Source: Halosolutus gelatinilyticus (GTDB lineage Archaea; Halobacteriota; Halobacteria; Halobacteriales; Natrialbaceae). From it: a stretch of 64,000 nucleotides of DNA. The stretch covers positions 124,001 to 188,000 of the forward strand of contig NZ_CP095491.1 in the NCBI RefSeq assembly GCF_023028105.1, read 5' to 3'. The position numbers were made by a program, and so were the translations under genes. Of this stretch, positions 8,810 to 18,001 are shown one piece after another; position 1 is the first letter of the stretch, and every line of letters begins with the position of its first letter. The notes under the pieces are model-generated. The model saw nothing but the letters and a program-made list of their open reading frames with translations, did no database searches and had not been told where the DNA came from.

Positions 8810-9430
8810 ATGTTCGACGCCGCACGGGACCGATCGATCGTCGCGCGTCTGGTTAGCGAGGGGAGCAATCGAGTTCGTGCGGCTATCGCTCGCTCCGCGA
8901 TCGTACGGATATGGCCGGTTACGGGAGGGCTCCGAGGAGCGGTAAACCATGCACGGCTAACGACCGTCGGGCGGCGACTCAACCGATACGTCGTCTCCTC
9001 GTTCAGCTATCGGTGGCTCACGACGGAACCGGACGCGGAACCGATCGTTATCGATCTCAGCGAGGCGCGGATCGGCGGGCTCAGCATCCGCATCGCGGAT
9101 CGGATTTTCGATCGACTTCGCGTCGATACGTCTACGTCGAGTGTCGTACGCGGCTCGAAATGGCTTACATCGATCGGACGAAACTATCCGCTCCAAGCGG
9201 TATGCGGGCTCATCCTTTCGGTAGCGTTCGTCTCGCTCCTGAGCGGGACGGGCCAGTCTTCGGACGCGGTCGTCGTCGGGCACCTGCTGGTCGCCGGAAT
9301 CGCCGCCATCGGTTTTCGGTCGCGACGGCGTGCGGACGAGCTATTAGACACTCATCTCGGACGGACGCTTCTATCGGCATTTCTACCGCCCGAACTGCGG
9401 GAAGGACGGGACGACGAGCAAAAAACGTAA
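8810..9430 (+). CDS. membrane protein of the glycan locus, unknown function
   Basis: 206 residues. The N-terminal half is basic and amphipathic (RSIVARLVSEGSNRVRAAIARSAIV); residues 120-165 contain two hydrophobic helices (LQAVCGLILSVAFVSLL and VVVGHLLVAGIAAIGF), followed by a charged tail. It starts 21 bases after the DUF4330 gene and precedes a GT4 gene on the same strand by 75 bases, so it belongs to that unit. I recognise no family. A scaffold or export accessory is a guess from context only. Confidence 0.65.
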   Translation: MFDAARDRSIVARLVSEGSNRVRAAIARSAIVRIWPVTGGLRGAVNHARLTTVGRRLNRYVVSSFSYRWLTTEPDAEPIVIDLSEARIGGLSIRIADRIFDRLRVDTSTSSVVRGSKWLTSIGRNYPLQAVCGLILSVAFVSLLSGTGQSSDAVVVGHLLVAGIAAIGFRSRRRADELLDTHLGRTLLSAFLPPELREGRDDEQKT

Positions 9431-9505
9431 AAGAACATACGGGGTACTGATAGTGATCAGATACCATGCCTAACAATAAGACCGTCGCTCGTCACGGGAG
9501 GGATG

Positions 9506-10765
9506 ATGGACCGATCGAATGAGACACTATCCATATTATTTATCACTCAGTATTATCCCCCGGAAACCGGGGCTGCGCCGACTCGAGTAGGTGAATTGTC
9601 CAAACGGTGGGCGCAGGACGGACACGACGTCTCGGTTCTCACTAGCGCCCCTGATTACCCCGAGGGAGAAGTGTACGACGGGTACGATAACGATTGGATC
9701 ACTCGAACGGAACGCGACGGTGTAACCGTTTATACGACGAAGACAATACCCGCGTCCAACGAGGGGTTCGTGCGGCGTTCGCTAAAGTTCGTGTGGTTCA
9801 TGCTCATCGGGATCGTTGTCGGCCTTCGTCGTTTCGATCCGGACGTAGTAGTCGCCACCTCACCGCAACCGTTCACCGGCGTAATCGGCTGGATAGTGTC
9901 TCGCCTTCGCCGCGCTAAATTCGTATTCGAGGTTCGCGATCTCTGGCCGGAGAGCATCGCAGCTGTGAGCGATCTCGATAACGACGCTCTCATCACCGGT
10001 CTCGATATCCTCGTCACGTTCCTCTATCTGCGCGCGGACCGGATCGCCGTGGTTTCCCGCGGCTTCGTCCCGGGGATCGAGTCAACGGGAGTCGACACGG
10101 ACGATATTTGGGTGCATCCGAACGGCGTCGATCCGTCGTTCTTCGATCGATCCGATGACTCGTGGCACATTTCCGCGGAACTCCGGGAGAGATTAGCGGA
10201 TCGGTTCGTCGTTTCGTATATCGGGACGCTCGGTCGCGCTCACGGTCTCGACGTCGTGCTCGACGCCGCGGAACGATTCGATGGGGGAACAGACCCCGCC
10301 GAAGACCTATTATTCGTGTTCGTCGGGTTCGGCGCTCACGCGGACCGTCTCCAACGGGAGGCGTCGGAGCGGAACCTCGACAACGTCCTGTTTATCGGTC
10401 GGCGACCGAAACGGGAAGTCCCGGATTTCCTCAGGGTAACCGACGTGTCGGTAGTTCACCTGAAAGATCGGAGCCTGTTCCGATCGGCGATTCCGTCGAA
10501 AATATTCGAATCGCTGGCGAGCGGGACGCCGATCGCGCTCGGCGTTCGCGGAGAGGCCGAACGCATCATCGAAGACAGCGATACGGGGATCGTGTTCAAA
10601 CCGGAAGACGGCGAGGAGTTGGCTGCCGCAGTCGAGCGGTTCCGGGAAGACGAAGCCCTGTACGACCGGTGTGCGCAGAACAGTCGGGCCTACGTTCTGG
10701 AGAACTACTCGTGGGAAACCATCGCCCGCGAGTACCGACGGAACCTGGAATCGCTGGCCGCGTGA
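9506..10765 (+). CDS. glycosyltransferase family 4 (WbuB-like)
   Basis: A 419-residue GT-B glycosyltransferase. The acceptor domain starts with LSILFITQYYPPETGAAPTR and a .DGHDVSVLTSAPDYPEG motif as in WbuB-type transferases acting on N-acetylfucosamine/N-acetylhexosamine lipids. The donor domain has VSYIGTLGRAHGLDVVLDAAE and the retaining-GT4 region SKIFESLASGTPIALG. A Shine-Dalgarno GGAGG at 9497-9501 is one base from ATG 9503 and four from ATG 9506; I prefer 9506. It transfers a sugar from a nucleotide donor to a growing lipid-linked glycan at the inner membrane face. The sugar is unknown. Confidence 0.88.
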   Translation: MDRSNETLSILFITQYYPPETGAAPTRVGELSKRWAQDGHDVSVLTSAPDYPEGEVYDGYDNDWITRTERDGVTVYTTKTIPASNEGFVRRSLKFVWFMLIGIVVGLRRFDPDVVVATSPQPFTGVIGWIVSRLRRAKFVFEVRDLWPESIAAVSDLDNDALITGLDILVTFLYLRADRIAVVSRGFVPGIESTGVDTDDIWVHPNGVDPSFFDRSDDSWHISAELRERLADRFVVSYIGTLGRAHGLDVVLDAAERFDGGTDPAEDLLFVFVGFGAHADRLQREASERNLDNVLFIGRRPKREVPDFLRVTDVSVVHLKDRSLFRSAIPSKIFESLASGTPIALGVRGEAERIIEDSDTGIVFKPEDGEELAAAVERFREDEALYDRCAQNSRAYVLENYSWETIAREYRRNLESLAA

Positions 10766-10810
10766 ACGCGTCCGATCACCCTGTACTGCCCACGAGCGGG
10801 TCCAACGCCG

Positions 10811-12214
10811 TTACTCCGACGGGGATCGCTCCTCGATCCCTCGGCCGATCGTGTACACGCGGGTCGGGATCTCGTTCGACTCGAGCGATCGTCTTCCGTC
10901 GACGACGATCGCGACCCCGCCGTCGTCGACCAACTCCGACCACCGAATACCGTCGAACTCCTCGTGAGGCGTTACCACTACGACGGCGTCGAGATCGAGG
11001 TGATAGATCCCCTCGAGCGCAACCGATTCGACGGCGAATTCTTCGACGCTATCGAGCAGCGGGTCGACGCCGTACACGTCGGCGCCTAATTCCGCCAGCC
11101 GGTTCGAAATCGGAATCGACGGCGACGCGCGGGTTTCCTCGACTCCGGGGCGGTAGGTTAACCCGAGGACGAGCACGGTCGCGTCCTCGATCGCGATCCC
11201 TTCCGCTTCGAGTCCGCGGTGCACCTTTCCGACCGCGAACTCCGGCATCGAGTCGTTCACTTCGCGAGCCGTTGTGAGTAACGGAGCGGGCGTCTCGAAC
11301 GGTTCTATCAGAAAGTATGGGTAGTACGGAATACAGTGGCCCCCGACTCCCGGGCCAGGGTCGTGAATTTCGCAAAATGGTTGGGTGTTCGCGATCTCGA
11401 TCGCCTCGAGAACGTCGATTTCGAGTTCGTCGGCGAAGCGAGCCAGTTCGTTCGCCAGCGCGATGTTGACGTCCCTGTAAACGCCTTCGAACACTTTGAC
11501 CGCTTCGGCGGTCGTCGCGTCGGAGACCGCGAGGACTCCCTTCGAGTTTATCTCGTCGTAGACTACCGCGGCCGCCCGGCTACTTTCCGTATCGACGCCG
11601 CCGACGACTTTCGGGTAGGCGCCTCGAATATCCTTCAAGGCGCGTCCGGAGGACGTTCGTTCGGGACAGAAGGCGACGCCGAAGTCGCCGCGCGAAAGGC
11701 CCGACTCCGCTTCGAGTAGATTCGAGACGCGACGGCCCGTCGTTCCCGGAGGGACCGTACACTCAAGCAGGACGAGATCGCCCTCGTCGAGACCGGTTGC
11801 GATGTCGGCGATCGCGGTATCAAGCATTGCTAAGTCCGGTTCGTCGTCGCTGGTGATCGGCGTCGGGACGATGACGACGTGGATCGACGCCTCGCGAGCG
11901 GCGCGGCGCGGATCCGCCGTCGCTCGAAGCGCGCCCGTCGAGACGAGGTCGCGGACGAGTTGCCGGAGCCCGGGCTCGCGGTCGACGGGACAGCCGCCGT
12001 TCTCGACAGTCTCGACGACGTTAGGATCGACGTCCACCCCGACGACGTTACCCCCGACGTCCGCGAACACTGCCGCTAACGGCAGCCCCATTTTACCGAG
12101 CCCGTAGACCGCCACGGGAACGTTTCCGTTCGTGAACGACCGTCGTTGAACGCTCTCGTCAACCGCTGTCCCGTACAGCGCCCCGACGCGCGTCCGCGTT
12201 GTCGTATCAGTCAT
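10811..12214 (-). CDS. UDP-N-acetylhexosamine 6-dehydrogenase (WbpA/WecC-like)
   Basis: 467 residues of the UDP-glucose/UDP-GlcNAc dehydrogenase family, which oxidises C6 of the sugar to a carboxylate with 2 NAD+. NAD site GLGKMGLPLAAVFADVGG near residue 40, then CPERTSSGRALKDI, and the catalytic Cys in GGHCIPYYPYF; the C-terminal UDP-binding domain carries LGLTYRPGVEETRASPS. ATG 12214 overlaps the stop of the next upstream gene by eight bases, so the four sugar genes 14804-10811 are translationally coupled. In the Pseudomonas Wbp set this step makes UDP-GlcNAc-uronate. The frame also allows GTG 12217. Confidence 0.9.
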   Translation of the reverse strand: MTDTTTRTRVGALYGTAVDESVQRRSFTNGNVPVAVYGLGKMGLPLAAVFADVGGNVVGVDVDPNVVETVENGGCPVDREPGLRQLVRDLVSTGALRATADPRRAAREASIHVVIVPTPITSDDEPDLAMLDTAIADIATGLDEGDLVLLECTVPPGTTGRRVSNLLEAESGLSRGDFGVAFCPERTSSGRALKDIRGAYPKVVGGVDTESSRAAAVVYDEINSKGVLAVSDATTAEAVKVFEGVYRDVNIALANELARFADELEIDVLEAIEIANTQPFCEIHDPGPGVGGHCIPYYPYFLIEPFETPAPLLTTAREVNDSMPEFAVGKVHRGLEAEGIAIEDATVLVLGLTYRPGVEETRASPSIPISNRLAELGADVYGVDPLLDSVEEFAVESVALEGIYHLDLDAVVVVTPHEEFDGIRWSELVDDGGVAIVVDGRRSLESNEIPTRVYTIGRGIEERSPSE

Positions 12215-13193
12215 CACCCAGATTGGCCAGTTCCGACGTCGCCGATTCTGCGGTTTTCGCTTCGATCTCCAAGGCGACCGAGAGCGCGTTCAGACCGTCC
12301 TGGACCGACACGTCTGGCGTCCCGTTTGTGGCAGTCACCTCGAGGAACGATTCGAGTTCCCTCCGCAACGGTTCGACGTTCGGGACCGTCGGCCGTTCGA
12401 TAATGCTCTCGTGTTTAAACCGGACGTCCCCGTTCCGCTCGATGTACTCCGGCACCGAATTTCGGTAGATCTCGATCGACTTGTCGAGGTAGTCGAGTTC
12501 GATAAAACACTCTTCCGCGGTGATCTCGAGCGTTCGGACCTTTCGCTGGGTTTTTCGACTCGCCGTCAACGACGCCATTACGCCGTTATCGAACTCGACC
12601 AGCGCGGAGCTGTGTCTGTTTCCGCGGACACCGGTCGCTGCTATTTCGACGGGCTCGGACCGGATAAGCGACAGCAGCACGTCGATATCGTGAATCATCA
12701 AATCGTACACGATATTGTCCCCGAGTTCCCGCGTTATCGGCGGGCCGAGCCGTTGCGCTCGAAGGCTCACGATCGAGAGATCGCGGATGATCCGTTCGAG
12801 TTCGCTCACCGCCGGGTTGAATCGCTCGATGTGCCCGACTTGAACGGGCACCTCGGCCGACGCCACTCGCGATCGCAACTCGTCGGCCCGACTGAGATCT
12901 TCGATGACCGGTTTCTCGACCAAGGTGGCGACGTCGGCGTCGAGACACGTCGCGATCATCTCGTAGTGACAGCGGGTGGGCACGACTACGGAAACGGCGT
13001 CCGCGGCCGCTAACAGCGCGTCGCGATCCAGCGCTTCCGTGTCGTACTTGCTTGCGACGTCGCGCGCCCGAGCCTCATCGAGGTCGGAGACGCCGACGAG
13101 GTTTGCGCCGGGAATCTCGTTGTACACTCGCGCGTGGTGTTGCCCCATCGTGCCGACGCCGATCACGCCGACGTCGATCCGTTCATGAGTCAT
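12207..13193 (-). CDS. Gfo/Idh/MocA oxidoreductase (WbpB-like)
   Basis: 328 residues. N-terminal Rossmann motif VGVIGVGTMGQHHARVYNE and the EKP motif (TLVEKPVI) near residue 93 that carries the family's catalytic Lys; the C-terminal alpha/beta domain contains GNRHSSALVEFDNGVMASL. In the UDP-GlcNAc(3NAc)A pathway WbpB oxidises C3 of the uronate to a 3-keto sugar for transamination. The stop overlaps the dehydrogenase start and its own start overlaps the aminotransferase stop by 11 bases, supporting one pathway. Substrate assigned from context. Confidence 0.87.
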   Translation of the reverse strand: MTHERIDVGVIGVGTMGQHHARVYNEIPGANLVGVSDLDEARARDVASKYDTEALDRDALLAAADAVSVVVPTRCHYEMIATCLDADVATLVEKPVIEDLSRADELRSRVASAEVPVQVGHIERFNPAVSELERIIRDLSIVSLRAQRLGPPITRELGDNIVYDLMIHDIDVLLSLIRSEPVEIAATGVRGNRHSSALVEFDNGVMASLTASRKTQRKVRTLEITAEECFIELDYLDKSIEIYRNSVPEYIERNGDVRFKHESIIERPTVPNVEPLRRELESFLEVTATNGTPDVSVQDGLNALSVALEIEAKTAESATSELANLGDD

Positions 13194-14256
13194 GATCGCT
13201 GATCACCTCGACGATACGCTCGAGTTCGTTCTCCGAAACGTTCGGATGAACTGGCAGCGAAAGGACTTCCCTCGCGGCCTCCTCCGCGTTCGGTACCGTC
13301 GCGTCGATCCGGTCGTATGCCGGTTGGTTGTGTATGCATGTCGGGTAGTAGACGCCGGTGTCGATGCCGTGGTTTTCCAGGTGTGTCTCGAGTCTCTCTC
13401 GATTATCGCAGCGGATCGTATACTGGTTGTAGACGTGGGTCGTCCGAGCCGGCTCGATCGGCGCGGTCACCGAGGTGGATTCGAGGCCGGCGTTCAGACG
13501 CGCGGCGTTCGCTCGACGCGTTTCGACGAACTCGGGGAGTCGCTCGAACTGCGCACGGCCGATCGCGGCGGCAATATTCGTCATCCGGAAGTTGTGTCCG
13601 AGAGACGCGTGCTCGTGCGTCTTCGTCCGACCGTGATCGATAAATCGGCGGGCCGATTCGGCGATAGCTTCGCGATCGGTGACGACCATTCCGCCCTCTC
13701 CCGTGGTCATGTTCTTCGTCGGGTAAAACGAGAAGCAGGCGACGTCCCCGATTGCGCCGACGCGTTCACCATCGTACGTCGCACCGTGTGCCTGGGCCGC
13801 GTCCTCGATAACCGGCACGTCGAGTTCTGCGGCGAGTTCACAGATCGCCTCCATCTCGGCCGGCAGTCCGTAGAGGTGGACCGGAACGATCGCATCGATA
13901 TCCCGTTCTCGAGCGATCGCCTCGGCGTCGCGGGGATCCATATTGTACGTCCCGGGATCGATGTCGGCAAAGACCGGTTCAGCTCCGGCGAACCGGATCG
14001 CGTTGGCGGTCGCGATAAACGAAAACGGCGTCGTCAGAACGGCGTCGCTGTCGCCGATACCGACCGCCTCGAGGGCCGCGTGAAGGGCGGCCGTCCCGTT
14101 CGCTGTCGCGACGCCGTGATCGACCCCGCAGTAGTCGGAGAACTCCGCTTCGAACTCCCGTACCTCCGATCCGTCCGCGAGTATTCCGCTGTCGATAACG
14201 TTCTCGACGCGGGCTCGCGCATCGTCACTTATCGCTGGGTCTGCGATTGGAATCAT
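13183..14256 (-). CDS. DegT/DnrJ/EryC1/StrS aminotransferase (WbpE-like)
   Basis: 357 residues of the PLP sugar aminotransferases. N-terminus IPIADPAISDDARARVENVIDSG, then EDAAQAHGATYDGERVGAIG and the PLP-lysine motif FYPTKNMTTGEGGMVVT; later GHNFRMTNIAAAIGRAQFERL. It would transfer an amino group from glutamate to the 3-keto-uronate made by the neighbouring oxidoreductase. Start ATG 14256 touches the stop of the acetyltransferase (14256). Full family length. Confidence 0.92.
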   Translation of the reverse strand: MIPIADPAISDDARARVENVIDSGILADGSEVREFEAEFSDYCGVDHGVATANGTAALHAALEAVGIGDSDAVLTTPFSFIATANAIRFAGAEPVFADIDPGTYNMDPRDAEAIARERDIDAIVPVHLYGLPAEMEAICELAAELDVPVIEDAAQAHGATYDGERVGAIGDVACFSFYPTKNMTTGEGGMVVTDREAIAESARRFIDHGRTKTHEHASLGHNFRMTNIAAAIGRAQFERLPEFVETRRANAARLNAGLESTSVTAPIEPARTTHVYNQYTIRCDNRERLETHLENHGIDTGVYYPTCIHNQPAYDRIDATVPNAEEAAREVLSLPVHPNVSENELERIVEVISDHDS

Positions 14257-14804
14257 CAGATATCGTTCCTCGTTCGAAGTGACTCCGGTAGCGATCGGTT
14301 CTCCGCCGGAACGCCGGTGGCTAACGTGTCCGGAGGGACGTCGTCGACGACGACCGCCCCCGCGGCCACGAAAGAGCCGGTACCGACCGTCACATCCGGG
14401 AGCACCGTTGCAGCGGCGCCGATAGAGACGTGATCTTCGAGGGTCGGCCCGGTGAGCTCCGTTTCGCGCCGGATCGGGTACGGATCGTTCGTGAGCACCG
14501 CGTGTGGCCCGACGAATACGTTATCACCGACGGCCGTCCCCGACGGAACGTAACCGCCGGTTTGAAGGCTGACGCTCGACCCGATCGTCGTCTCCCCGTC
14601 GATAACGGTCCTCGTCCCGACGAGGACGTCGTCACCGATTTCGGTCCGCTCTCGAACAAGCGCGTAGTGGCCCGTCGAGAACCGATCTCCGATCACGACG
14701 TCGTCGTATATGATCGTCCCCGATCGAACGGTTGCGTTCGCCCCGATCACCGGCGCCGCCGAATCTTCGGCGTAAGAATACCCGATCGTGGTCAGTTCAT
14801 TCAT
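14256..14804 (-). CDS. hexapeptide-repeat N-acetyltransferase (WbpD-like)
   Basis: 182 residues forming a left-handed beta-helix: repeats such as APVIGANATVRSGTIIYDDV, IGDDVLVGTRTVIDGE, VSIGAAATVLPDVTVGTGSF and VAAGAVVVDDVPPDTLATG. WbpD/WlbB-type enzymes acetylate the 3-amino group of the UDP-uronate with acetyl-CoA. It is the first gene of the minus-strand sugar operon 14804-10811. The upstream side (14805-14880) is AT-rich and likely holds the promoter. Specificity is inferred from the four-gene set. Confidence 0.9.
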   Translation of the reverse strand: MNELTTIGYSYAEDSAAPVIGANATVRSGTIIYDDVVIGDRFSTGHYALVRERTEIGDDVLVGTRTVIDGETTIGSSVSLQTGGYVPSGTAVGDNVFVGPHAVLTNDPYPIRRETELTGPTLEDHVSIGAAATVLPDVTVGTGSFVAAGAVVVDDVPPDTLATGVPAENRSLPESLRTRNDI

Positions 14805-15028
14805 TATTCATTTAGCGTCAGTTCTGGTGTCGGCGCGCGGTATAAAGTCGCCAGATGATCTTCGATTTAATCGTATGTTCAGGGGGATAAAAAATCGATT
14901 ACTGAATTTCGTTATCGCGCTGGGTACAGGCGGTCTACCTGGCCGAGTACCGCCAGGTCGTGTACGAGACCTTTTTCCGTCGTCGGTGCGGTCACAGCTC
15001 ATCAACGGCTTTGCAGTGTCGCGCGATC

Positions 15029-15300
15029 GTCTCGACGCGCGTGCGATACTGACGAGACGAACGGGAACTGGCGGTTATCGATCCCGTCGAGTACCTCGAC
15101 TTCATCACGCTCCAAGAGAACGCAGCGATCGTCGCACCAATCGGGCAGCGTGCGGAAGGAGTCGTTTTTTCCGAACGTACTGTGTCTCCCGCTCCGAGAA
15201 GAAATGGAGCGGCCCGAAACCGTCGAAGTGGGCAGGAACGTTCTCGTTGGTTCCCGGACGGGATTTGAGGCGCCCGTGAGGGTCCTTCAACGGCATCTGT
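15029..15300 (+). pseudogene. remnant of a UDP-N-acetylglucosamine 2-epimerase (WecB/WbpI-like)
   Basis: Two plus-strand frames join into the C-terminal end of the epimerase family. From 15065 one frame reads ELAVIDPVEYLDFITLQENA (compare family text VIDPVGYLDFL..E.NA); at about 15137 a frameshift moves to the frame reading SGSVRKESFFPNVLCLPLRE then ERPETVEVGRNVLVG, the conserved ERPE(T)VE.G.N.LVG end that follows SGGVQEE. Stops and the loss of all upstream domains show it is dead. It lies next to the Wbp-type operon, whose fifth enzyme would be this epimerase. Confidence 0.82.
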
Positions 15301-15366
15301 CACTGCTAAACCATACGGGGTGGAACTGCTCAGTAACAATCGGTCAGTTCCCTCCACCCTTCCCGC

Positions 15367-16473
15367 TCACAGTAGTTCTTCGTAGAGGGCGACGAGCGAT
15401 TCTGCTTCTGCTTCCCAGCTGTATTTGTCCTCGACAAGTGATTGCATTGCTGTCACATCGAAATCGCTCCTCACTGCTTCTTCGACGGCATCTGCGGCAG
15501 CGACGGTATCTTCCTGTGATACGGTGTAACAGTATTCGTCTGGAATGTATTGGTCAACAGCTTCGATGGGAGTCGCCACTATTGGCAATCCCGCATACAA
15601 ATATTCGAAAAGTTTCGTAGGGACGCCGTTTCGATAGTGTTCCGTGTCCAATAGTGCGAGTCCGACGTCAGCTGAGTAGAGATACTGAAACATCTCGCTA
15701 TATGTTAGATGTCCTGGGAACCGAATGTGTGACTCGAGATCGAAGTGACGAATGTGACGTCGTACTCGCACTTGATCGACGGCAGGCGACCAGGAACCGA
15801 GCAGCCATAATTCAACATCCATACCGCGATTAACCAGCGTATTGAGCAGAGTTATCATTCGATAGATTCCGCGATCCTGCTCGAGTCCGCCAACGTAACA
15901 AAGCACGTGTTCGGCCTTACGCTCGATCGGATCGTTGATCGTTGGAAGAGATTTTGTTTTTGGAAAGTTATGCGCAACTATTACACGAGTATCAGTGTCC
16001 GAAAACGGCGCTGCGATTCCCTGGGAGACGGCGACGACCCCGTCAAACCACTTAGCGGCGATCTGCTCAAACCGCGGTATTCCGTGTGAGAGGGGCAGTT
16101 CAAGCGGTTTCGGGATCCACGGCCTGATCGTGACAATGTGACCAAAATCTTCGTGTACATCGTATATTACTGCGCTGTCCGTGACTGATGAGAGGTACAC
16201 GCCTACCGGGATTAGTTCCGGATCGTGAAAGTGATAAATGGATGCATCTATCTCTTTCGCTCGCCGTGCGACTTGGGAGATACTTTGCCATCGGTCCAGG
16301 CGAGATGAGGTAGTTCCGAGGTCGTAGAACGTAACCCCGTTTTGCGCCCTTTGGGGGGGATTGTGAGCCATAATCCCGACGCTGAAACCCGCCTCTAGTA
16401 GACTCGTTGCTTCTTTATCGAATATTCGAGTGTCAACCGGATCGTGAGCGGTCGTCAGGTGAACTGCGTCCAT
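15367..16473 (-). CDS. glycosyltransferase family 4
   Basis: 368 residues, GT-B fold. N-terminal MDAVHLTTAHDPVDTRIFDKEA, the YHFHDPELIPVG and VIYDVHEDF motifs of a GT4 subgroup common in haloarchaeal and bacterial glycan loci, then the donor half with HVLCYVGGLEQDRGI and GVPTKLFEYLYAGLPIVAT (nucleotide-sugar binding Glu). Clearly lower GC than the flanking housekeeping genes, as is common for surface-glycan genes. The upstream intergenic space (16474-16608) is shared with the divergent gene at 16609. Donor and acceptor unknown. Confidence 0.88.
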   Translation of the reverse strand: MDAVHLTTAHDPVDTRIFDKEATSLLEAGFSVGIMAHNPPQRAQNGVTFYDLGTTSSRLDRWQSISQVARRAKEIDASIYHFHDPELIPVGVYLSSVTDSAVIYDVHEDFGHIVTIRPWIPKPLELPLSHGIPRFEQIAAKWFDGVVAVSQGIAAPFSDTDTRVIVAHNFPKTKSLPTINDPIERKAEHVLCYVGGLEQDRGIYRMITLLNTLVNRGMDVELWLLGSWSPAVDQVRVRRHIRHFDLESHIRFPGHLTYSEMFQYLYSADVGLALLDTEHYRNGVPTKLFEYLYAGLPIVATPIEAVDQYIPDEYCYTVSQEDTVAAADAVEEAVRSDFDVTAMQSLVEDKYSWEAEAESLVALYEELL

Positions 16474-16608
16474 TGTTGTACTACACAGAGTAGCTCGTGG
16501 CCCTCTTGTTTATCGTCGGGGTGTGCTAGTACTCAGTTCTGCGTCTAGTTGTCACTTGCTGAAAAGGTACCCTGTAGCTATCTTGGTCTGGGGCGTGAGT
16601 AACGGACT

Positions 16609-17994
16609 ATGCCCGACCAGCCCAACGTATTCGTTTTATCTATCGATTCGCTCCCGTATTCGCGCTTCGAGCAGAGTAGCCGTCAGCTCGCAAACCGTCT
16701 CGACGGCGTGAACTTCACCGATGCGATCGCACCGGCATCCTTTACGAGTTCGTCGATGCCCGCGCTGGTTACCGGATCTCACACGGATGAAATTTCAGCG
16801 TGGGGGCTCCCGAAGTCCGGTGGGCCAACGCCCGTCGCAGAGGAATTCACGAAAGCGGGATACGACTGCGCGTTGTGGACGGACAACTACCTCTTCGGCA
16901 CGGAATATAATTACGACCGCGGATTCAACGCCGGGAATCTCGGACGGCCGAGCCGAAAAAAACGCGTCGCGAACCGAGTCAAAGACGGTCCGCTTGAGCC
17001 CGCGTTCGGTTTCTTCGAAACGGTTTACTTCAACGTTGTACAGCCGATGCAGAACGTCGCAGGTATGAGTGATTCTTTCTACAGAACGGCGAACGAGCTG
17101 AACGAACGGGTGCTCACGTGGCTCGAAGAACGCCGATCGAACTCTCCGCTATTCTGTTGGATTCACTACATGGATACGCACCATCCGTATCAACCCCCGA
17201 GCGAGTATCTGGATCGCCGCCGATTCAACGACCGTCGTTCCCGAAGCGAGTTGGGAGAATTCACCCGGAACGCGATCAAGTCCAACGGCGACGACCTAAC
17301 TGAGTCGGAACTCGAGGACGTACAAACGGCGTACGCAGCGTGTTGCGAGTACATTCACGACGAGTTGACTGCCTTGATATCGACGCTTGAAAACCGGGGC
17401 CACTACGATCCGACTTCGGACGTACTCGTCGTTACGGCCGACCACGGGGAAATTCTAAATCGCGACGAACGAGACATGCTCGGTCACGTCCCGCCGGCGT
17501 TCTGGGAGGATATCGTTCACGTCCCGCTGATCATCGGACACCCGCGCTGGTCCGCAGCAAACTACGACGAGCAGGTAAGTCTGCTCGATCTCAAACGCTT
17601 TCTCTTAGAGGCTGCGGAGGTGTCCCGAACGACGAGTATAGATCCCGCTGATCTGCGCCGTGAGCGGGCGATGATGGTCTCCGAGTGGGAGGAACACGAC
17701 GACGGTTCGATCACAACCTTCCGCGGAATTCGATCGGCCGCCGGTCAGAAGTACTTCGGCGCGAGACGGAAGTCAACAGATCAAGTACTTTGCACAACCG
17801 TCGGCGATCGGTCGGAGGACGTTATCCACGCTACGAGCGCTACGTCCTCGCCGATCGATGTTCCTGTAGAATACGAATCGTTACACGAAGAACTGGTCAA
17901 CCGAGGCGGTGCCGTCGACGAACGAGCCGTGGCCGCAACACGTGAACGCGGCGCTGCCGAGGCTCATCTCCGCGACCTCGGATACCTCGACTGA
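16609..17994 (+). CDS. alkaline-phosphatase superfamily (sulfatase-like) protein with Thr nucleophile
   Basis: 461 residues. Metal ligands are visible in VFVLSIDSLPYSRF (Asp13), HYMDTHHPYQPP and VVTADHGE. At the place of the sulfatase Cys/Ser (C.PSR..L.TG) the sequence reads FTSSSMPALVTG, so the nucleophile position is Thr46 and no formylglycine motif is present. That favours a phospho-transfer enzyme (phosphoglycerol or phosphoethanolamine transferase-like) or a Thr-type hydrolase over a true sulfatase. No signal peptide is seen. It sits between GT genes; its stop is eight bases from the end of the convergent GT. Confidence 0.8.
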   Translation: MPDQPNVFVLSIDSLPYSRFEQSSRQLANRLDGVNFTDAIAPASFTSSSMPALVTGSHTDEISAWGLPKSGGPTPVAEEFTKAGYDCALWTDNYLFGTEYNYDRGFNAGNLGRPSRKKRVANRVKDGPLEPAFGFFETVYFNVVQPMQNVAGMSDSFYRTANELNERVLTWLEERRSNSPLFCWIHYMDTHHPYQPPSEYLDRRRFNDRRSRSELGEFTRNAIKSNGDDLTESELEDVQTAYAACCEYIHDELTALISTLENRGHYDPTSDVLVVTADHGEILNRDERDMLGHVPPAFWEDIVHVPLIIGHPRWSAANYDEQVSLLDLKRFLLEAAEVSRTTSIDPADLRRERAMMVSEWEEHDDGSITTFRGIRSAAGQKYFGARRKSTDQVLCTTVGDRSEDVIHATSATSSPIDVPVEYESLHEELVNRGGAVDERAVAATRERGAAEAHLRDLGYLD

Positions 17995-18001
17995 CCGGGC
18001 G

